A DNA stretch of 64,000 nt, taken from Carposina sasakii. Taxonomy: Eukaryota; Arthropoda; Insecta; Lepidoptera; Carposinidae. Under the pieces are notes generated by a model that was not told the origin of the DNA, ran no database searches, and worked only from the letters and a program-made list of their open reading frames with translations. Of this stretch, positions 57,950 to 64,000 are shown piece by piece. The stretch covers positions 7,130,001-7,194,000 of the forward strand of contig CP053175.1 in the NCBI GenBank assembly GCA_014607495.2. Reading direction: 5' to 3'. A program made the position numbers and the translations under genes. The stretch's first letter is position 1. Every line of letters begins with the position of its first letter.

Positions 57950-58303
57950 TATTTTGGTCGTCAACGTTCCCGAAAACTCCGGAATCTCCTCATCAACTCG
58001 ATCATTTTTCTCCATGGAAGCATACCTGGGAAGTGTCTGGTTTCCAAAATATTAGGGTCCAAAGTTGAGTAAATAGACTACGTTTTTCTGCATAAATGCA
58101 CATTGAAGCGTGTAGCAAGATTTTTTCACGAGAAATAATAATGTCTGTCTATGAAAAAACTAGCATAAACACTGGATACTATAAATTTCGCCCGATCAAG
58201 TAATAATTTTTTTATTTTTTTAAATTGCATCATTTCCCAGCATTGTTTTTGGCATAAACTTTCTTTATCTGATTTTAGGGTGGCAACGAAAAAACACCCT
58301 GTA
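57950..58303. mobile_element. M2 MITE
   Basis: ttggtcgtcaacgttcccga to ggtggcaacgaaaaaacacc and ctgta. Left terminus altered. Confidence 0.75.
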
Positions 58304-58532
58304 TATACATAATTTATATTATAGTTTACTTAATAAACTTATAGATGATCGTCCAAAAGAAATAGCAGCCCGAGTATCCGTAATATCCGTGTTTCTAAGG
58401 AAGCTAACGTGTCCGTATCCGATGCTAATGATAACGACCTTGCTCTATGCCGAGTACTCGTACATTATACATAATATACATGAGGATATGCCATGGAGGA
58501 ATAACGAGAGATATATACCTGTGAGGAGGTAT

Positions 58533-58792
58533 ATTAGCCGCATGGTGCCGGCAGAGTAGAGTTTGTACCACCCCTGCCTGCCCGTGGGTATCGTACGAGG
58601 CGATTAAGGGTTTCCGGGAGGCGGGCAGCAGCGCCTCCCGTACTGACAACATAGTCTGAAAATCACACTGCGGTCATCAACCCGCCTGCCCAGTGTGGTG
58701 ACTATGGGCAAAACCCCCCTGTGACAGTAGTCTTGTGGCGTGCCCTGGGGGAGGCCTACGTCCGGCATTAGACTGCAATAGGCTGAAGCAGA
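58533..58792 (+). mobile_element. SINE-B reference copy, 260 bp with 11-bp TSD
   Basis: Exactly bounded by tgaggaggtat at 58522-58532 and 58793-58803. It runs from attagccgcatggtgccggc to ggctgaagcaga and defines the unit length. No pol III A/B boxes are obvious. The 3' 40 bp match the RTE LINE end. Confidence 0.85.
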
Positions 58793-59202
58793 TGAGGAGG
58801 TATGACAACATCTGCTTAAAGATGCTGTTAGACTCGACAAAATATACATTCCAGTGCAGTAATTATTCGAGATTGTATGGAACAGGTCATTTTTTTTTTC
58901 AATATTTCGGAGTTGGTCCCATAGTGAAAGTTGTTTCTTTTTACCTACCTAGTTTCGTGTCAAAAGATAATCACAAAATTTTGTATAGACCTTATATACA
59001 CTGATCTTCGCATCTCCTTTCTATTCTTACTTAATTAGATAGGCGTATGTTGATACTTATATCCGCTATTAAGCCAGCTCCACACATTCCATTATATTAA
59101 TGGCTCAGCTTAGGCCAAATAGTAACGCTATATCTTGGAAGACCGAGGGTATGGACGACATAGGTTAGAATGAACTAACAGTATCAAGTTGTATAGTTTT
59201 TG

Positions 59203-59450
59203 TTAATAAATAAATAAATATTCACACACTACACAACACGTTATCCTAGTCCACAGTAAGATCCCTAAGGTCTTGTGTCGTGGGTACTAAGCAACGGTAT
59301 AAAAATAAATAGATAAATATAGAAACATCCATGACTCGGAAACAAACATTGATATTCATCATATCAATGTTTGCACTTACCGGGATTCAAACCCAGGACC
59401 TATGGCGTCGCAGGCAGGATCACTACCTACTAGACCAGTCGGCCGTCAAT
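59203..59450 (-). mobile_element. SINE-D copy, full length
   Basis: Minus-strand head gactggtctagtaggtagtg, B-box-like gggtttgaatcccgg, body through gttgcttagtacccacgaca, and a tail of TTTA repeats. Confidence 0.75.
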
Positions 59451-59471
59451 AAAGGTAGCTATTGTTTGTCC

Positions 59472-59885
59472 TGTGCTGATGCAGGGCTTCACTAGAATAC
59501 ATCAGCTGCATCTCCTTCCATGCATGTTGTAAGAGTCGACTAAGGTACTCAGGCATTCTCTCAGGCGATAAGCTAGCTTATTACTAATCATTTACATTTT
59601 TTCAACTGTGCTTAACGTGACCGTGGGATCTTGTTTGTTATCCAGGTGTTCTGACTTCCCCATTCCGGGCCCCTGATTACCTAATTTGCCATAGCAAAGC
59701 CGAAGCAAAACGATAGCGAAAATTGTACAATATTCGCCCTGAAATGTCAAAGTTCCTTTTAAATTCATTTTACGTAATACGAATTTGACAAGCAACCAGC
59801 GATTTTTGTACAATTTTCGCTATCGCTTTGCTTTTGCTAGTTAGGTAATAAGGGGGCGGGGACACAGTCGTATATATTATCGTAA
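59472..59885 (+). repeat. Family A copy split by a CGG-flanked MITE
   Basis: gtgctgatgcagggcttcac to ctgacttccccattccgg, resuming ggacacagtcgtatatat. Removing the MITE and one CGG restores the family length exactly. Confidence 0.8.
59669..59856. mobile_element. CGG-flanked MITE, copy 2
   Basis: gcccctgattacctaa against ttaggtaataaggggg, with inner arms cgatagcgaaaattgtacaa against ttgtacaattttcgctatcg. CGG at 59666-59668 and 59857-59859. Confidence 0.75.
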
Positions 59886-60267
59886 ATACATAAGTAAACA
59901 TAAAAAAAAACATAAAAAAAGAAACCTAGGTGCGTTGCGGTTATAAATCTGTAAACTTTCATGAAAATCCGTTCAATAATATTGCAGAAATTAGTAACAA
60001 ACATCTTCCTATTCCAACAAACTTTATACGATTAAACGTTCTAAGATGAAAACGCTTTTAGCGTCGATTTCTTGTATTAACTTACTCGAACTAGGTATGT
60101 ATCTTTCTATAAACTTAGGAGCTATTTCTATAAAGGTAGGTAGTAAGAAACAGCTCCTAGAGTTTACAAGTAGATCAATAAATACAAATATACAGAGTGT
60201 AAGCGACAGCCTGGCAATATCAGCATATTAATTTAAAACAATTGGAAATAACATTAAGAAATAAAAA

Positions 60268-60425
60268 TAAAAAAATCACCCGAATGAGACTTGAATTCGT
60301 GAATTCACTCTCGCATTCCGTGCTTCGCTCTAACCAAATGAGCTACCGGGTCAATTAACTTGGATGACGAATTGGCCATCTCTTTACACTTTTACACTGT
60401 TGGCAACGTTATTTTTCATTCATAT
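60268..60425 (-). mobile_element. SINE-T copy
   Basis: aaaaatcacccgaatgagac, ctctaaccaaatgagctacc, gggtcaattaac, and a body ggcaacgttatttttcatt shared with 63003-63150. Confidence 0.65.
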
Positions 60426-60459
60426 AGTGCACACGACTGTGTTATTGTAATTATGCAGC

Positions 60460-60635
60460 CAGAAGCGATATTCATCTGCAGGGTCACAGGATATCCCATC
60501 GCTTAGGAACAGATGTATAAGATCAGTGACAGTTCTAGTCTGAGAGAATGCCTGAGTATCTAAGTCGACTCTTACGACATGCACGAAAGGAGATGCAGCT
60601 GATGTATTCTAGTGAAGCCCCGCATCCACCAGTAC
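60460..60635 (-). repeat. Family A copy
   Basis: ctgcagggtcacaggatatc, acatgcacgaaaggagatgc, ctagtgaagccccgcatcc. Confidence 0.7.
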
Positions 60636-60684
60636 TGGTTAACTGGAAGAGAATGCTATGTAGCGAACTTAATCGCCTTTCACT

Positions 60685-60855
60685 ATGGGTGCGCCCACCA
60701 CCAGGCCCTACATCCTCCACTGACCCTCTACGTATTATCTTGCATGCTAGGTTCTCGGGTCTGGTTTCTCGTGGCGATTGTAGGTAGTGCAAGTGCTTGT
60801 TTTCGCGGTTATGAGTGATCAGATCCGAAGGCCAGTGGAGGGTGTAGGTGTGTAT
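60685..60855. mobile_element. FB3: decayed snap-back element
   Basis: gggtgcgcccaccaccaggc and catcctccactgaccctc at the left and gatccgaaggccagtggagg plus gtgtagg at the right are diverged versions of the FB1/FB2 arms, including the loop word ggttctcgggtctggtttct. Confidence 0.6.
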
Positions 60856-60971
60856 TTAATCGCCTTTGCATAACTTTATAGTGCAATGAAGAATTTTCTA
60901 TCTATTTATCTATAAGCACAGGACACATTACGCATGCATATGCATAAATAACTAAGGTCGGTTCATTATAA

Positions 60972-61200
60972 CACATACATACATATAATCACGCCTTTAT
61001 CCCTTACGGGGTAGGCAGAGCATCAAGGGTCGATAGAACCACATGGTGCCACTTCTGACCAATTTGGAGGGTATAGTTGAGATGTACAAGTTCGGTTAGT
61101 AGTGACAGTCCCTCTATTGACTTGTACAGTATGCCCGGGAAGAGAAGCAGCTGTAGTATTATACGGTTTTTTTTTTTCACTCCCAGAGCAGCATAGAAGA
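60972..61200 (-). mobile_element. SINE-C copy with internal deletion
   Basis: acatacatacatataatcac to actcccagagcagcatagaa. About 50 bp of the middle is lost. Confidence 0.75.
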
Positions 61201-61529
61201 CAACTCAACTCAATTCTGTATTATTGAATTGTTTTACTAACATGTATTTATTAATAAGTTCAAATAACGTAGTAAACTGTGTATAGGTAGTTACGCTATT
61301 GAAGTAAGTGCCTACGTACTCAGGTATAATATAAAATATCACTCAACGAATATCAGCTTTACCTTAGTAACGTTTCTACCTAACTTAATTTCATTGAAGC
61401 GTAAATTTTTCAAGCGATATTAATAGTAAATTCAGAATATTTATTCTCCGAAATAACTTCTAAGGATTGCTCCTAAATACAAAAAAATCTGAAGAAAATA
61501 TAAAACAAATATCTATTTAAAAATAATAC

Positions 61530-61605
61530 CCGCCATGGCAGTCTTGTGGCGTGCCCTGGGGGAGGCCTACGTCCAGCAGTGGACTGCAATAGGCTGATGA
61601 TAATG
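61530..61605 (+). mobile_element. SINE-B 3' fragment
   Basis: ccgccatggcagtcttgtgg to gcaataggctgatgataatg. Confidence 0.7.
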
Positions 61606-61734
61606 ATCCCCTTATTTATAGTGTCAGTTTCTTTCGAAACTCATATTGCTAAGGATTTAACATTTGCTTTACGGCCTGATGCCAACCCTCCTCGGGTATA
61701 GCTAAGTGCTTAGCACAATTTTAGTATTTTACTA

Positions 61735-61912
61735 AAGGACGCCCGCGACTTCATCCGCGTGGACTACAGAAAAACTTGTTCCAGTTGACCGATTTGTAAA
61801 TCTAAACCATTCTCGAACCTACTTGAATACACACAAAAAATTTCATCAAAATCGGTACAGAAGGAGTTCAATTTACAAACATACGAAGAGAAGATTTATA
61901 TGTATAAAGATT
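61735..61912 (-). mobile_element. Helitron-like fragment
   Basis: ggacgcccgcgacttcatcc, gcgtggactacag, and ttcatcaaaatcggtacaga. The CTAG terminus is changed. Confidence 0.45.
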
Positions 61913-62189
61913 AAAAGGCATATTATGTATATCCGTGAATGTATCCAAATAAATATATTCTCAATCGCTCACCACACACAATCAAGTTTTCCTCTTGGTC
62001 GAACTAATGAAGTCATAGGTGCTCGTTATTTCAAGTACTTCCGCTTCGCTGAGTTCGCGAACGAGCCCGAACGAACGAATTCGTCGGAAATTAATCAAGG
62101 TAATAATATTGTCTTTGTTGTGTTAGGGATATTGATTTAGGATGTTTTGATTTGATAATTGCGTTACGTTTCTCGAGATTTGTAGTACT

Positions 62190-62415
62190 ATGCTGATGCG
62201 AGGGTTCACTAGAATACATCAGCTGCATCTCTTTCCGTGCATGTCGTAAGAGTTGACTAAGGAACTCAGGGACGTTCTCTCAGGCGATGAGCTAGCAACT
62301 TGACACTGATGTCTTACGAGTACAGATGGGACAGATGTGTCCGCTATACTAAACGTGGACGTAGTATCTCTCTTGTAATCCTGCAGTCCTGACTACTTAA
62401 TTTTAGGGAACACCA
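62190..62415 (+). repeat. Family A copy, full length
   Basis: tgctgatgcgagggttcact, agaatacatcagctgcatc, aaggaactcagggacgttct, gctagcaacttgacactgat, gtaatcctgcagtcctgact and agggaacacca. One of the best copies for a consensus. Confidence 0.8.
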
Positions 62416-62456
62416 CCACTATGTATTAGGTACGTACTATAACCTAATAATTATAG

Positions 62457-62785
62457 CTGTGATAGCCCAGTGGTTAAGACGTGCACCTTCCAAGCAGGAG
62501 GCGTAAGTTCGATCCCAGTCACGGGCCTGTACCAATGAATTTATTTCATCTACAGATTTTAATGTTGTTACTCCGGAAAGCACGTAAAACTGTTGGTCTT
62601 GTGCCTAATCTCTCTCCGGTCGTGTCGGCTTTCCATCCCATTGGACTATGAGAGTGACGGAATAGAGAGTGCATCTGTGTTTGCGCACATACTTGTGCAC
62701 TATAATATTTCTTGCGTACCTGACTAATCTTCGTAGAGATTGGTCGCCTTGGCCGACATACGGTCGGGAGATTTTCATTTCATTG
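62457..62785 (+). mobile_element. SINE-G copy, nearly full length
   Basis: gctgtgatagcccagtggtt, cttccaagcaggaggcgtaa, gttcgatcccagtcacggg, with the same body as 995-1342 less about 20 bp. Confidence 0.8.
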
Positions 62786-63002
62786 AAAATAACATTAATC
62801 ACTTTTTTTTTAACTAAAGCAAGTTAAAGAAAGATCGTGTAATATTAAAAAATGTCTATATTCTTATACTTTGTTGTACACAAGACACTACAGCAAATAC
62901 TTACAAAAAAATGCATACAAAGACGTGCTATCTTTGCAAAAGATTTCTTCCAGCAGACTACAAAGTGAGTCAAATAAATTGGTACTTATAAAATTATTAA
63001 TA

Positions 63003-63150
63003 AAGAAAATGGAAAACATTCTTCACCCGAGTGGGAATCGAACCTACGACCACTGCAAACCGTGCCAGCCGCTATAACCACTAAGCCATCGGGTCAATTA
63101 CTCGGATGACGAATTTTACCATCTCTTTTCTAAATTACATATTGGCAACG
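63003..63150 (-). mobile_element. SINE-T copy with tRNA-like head
   Basis: cttcacccgagtgggaatcg, aacctacgaccactgcaaac, taaccactaagccatcgggt, then the ggcaacgttatccttcatc body. Confidence 0.65.
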
Positions 63151-63450
63151 TTATCCTTCATCATAGCTATACACTAGCCAAATCTCGGCTAGCCAAAACA
63201 AAGCTGAATCTCTCAGCACAAAATTGGTACCTACTTGATAAACATTGATTTTTTCAAAGCACCAAACGTGCCTTATATTCATGCTTACGCTGGCTGCCAT
63301 TTTTAAGCATAAAAGTAACTCGAGATCCGCGTCAATAGAATCAATAAAATGGGGGCCATAACTCAAACGTCAATGGGATTCGTGACCTTCCTATCTGCGA
63401 CTAAAGCGGCCTATAGACTACTCGTATCAGACCTCCAATAATTCTGGTAA

Positions 63451-63750
63451 TCTATCTATACATATAATAAAAATGTAACGGATCGCTGTCTGCACATGGA
63501 AGATATATGAGAAAAAATATAGGAGACCTTTATCAACGCAATAGTACCCAAAATAATTATTTTTGGACTTTTTGTCTGTTTGTCTGTGCGTTTGTGCACG
63601 CTACTCTCAGAAACGGCTGAACCGATTTCGATGCAGTTTTCAGGAATATATTGTTATAGGTCCCACTTAACATATAGGCACTATCCCAGATAATTTCGAC
63701 ATTTTATTTTTTCTGTGGTCCACGTGGACGGAGTCGTGGGCGTCCACTAG
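63451..63750 (+). mobile_element. H1 Helitron, complete
   Basis: A|TCTATCTATACAT start, ggcgtccactag|T end, 300 bp. Shares its whole interior with 44184-44483. Confidence 0.75.
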
Positions 63751-64000
63751 TGTTTGAATAAAATTGAGAATTCACTACTTATCTAATTATTTATGTCTGT
63801 CTGCTTTTAATGTTTGTTCTAAATGTGTTTTCTGTGTACAATAAGTAATACTATGATTATCTGATATCTAATCCAATGTAAGATTCTTTTGTTAATATGT
63901 TACTTAGTTTTGACTGTGTCGCTGGGAGCTTTCTTGCTATTTCTTCTTCCAAGCAATGACACTTCACTGAAATAGTGTAACAGTAATAGTAGAATCATGC

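Overview
The window looks like intronic DNA from an insect, most probably a moth or butterfly. It is AT-rich, almost free of host coding sequence, and packed with short repeats of kinds familiar from Lepidoptera: tRNA-headed SINEs, RTE-type LINE tails ending in short microsatellites, small A^T-inserted Helitrons, TA-flanked hairpin MITEs and hAT MITEs. The only host coding sequence I can support is one 180-bp exon at 2193-2372 (+). It has clean splice sites and encodes part of an immunoglobulin domain that resembles the first Ig domain of nephrin-like cell-recognition proteins (Sns/Hibris group). I find no neighbouring exon, so if the gene continues on the + strand the following intron is at least about 61.6 kb.

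Layout. 1-6.7 kb: a SINE with a 13-bp target-site duplication, a perfect 84-bp hairpin element, the exon, a 60-bp minisatellite beside its donor site, and old repeats. 7-16 kb: Helitron, SINE and MITE copies and a 2.2-kb AT-rich stretch with nothing recognisable. 16-19.3 kb: a 5'-truncated RTE-like reverse transcriptase (minus strand), then a mosaic direct duplication. 20.6-24 kb: a 491-bp snap-back element with 176-bp arms and a long target duplication. 26-36.6 kb: nested Helitron/RTE, hAT-in-SINE and hairpin MITEs. 36.8-39.9 kb: the deepest nest. A gypsy-type LTR retrotransposon (GGAAC duplications, 75-bp LTR, internal inversion) lies inside a family A repeat, is itself interrupted by a 1.1-kb snap-back element, and a hAT MITE sits next to it. 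41-64 kb: dense MITEs, SINEs and Helitrons, including a 726-bp DNA element with perfect 28-bp inverted termini.

Family names used below. A: a roughly 230-bp unclassified repeat, about 27 copies. SINE-B: 260 bp, its 3' end shared with an RTE LINE ending EAYVQQW. SINE-C: about 275 bp, its 3' end shared with another RTE LINE, (TATG)n tail. SINE-G: tRNA-Gly-like head. SINE-D and SINE-T: other tRNA-like heads. M1, M2, M3: TA-flanked hairpin MITEs. H1, H2: Helitron-like. FB: snap-back elements. P1, P2: GC-rich repeats. D: a LINE-end-like repeat. No operons, CRISPR arrays or functional tRNA/rRNA genes are seen. Nothing here works together as a pathway. The biology is a layered history of mobile elements inside one long intron, and the nesting gives relative ages. 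Family A is oldest, since it serves as the target of at least eight later insertions.
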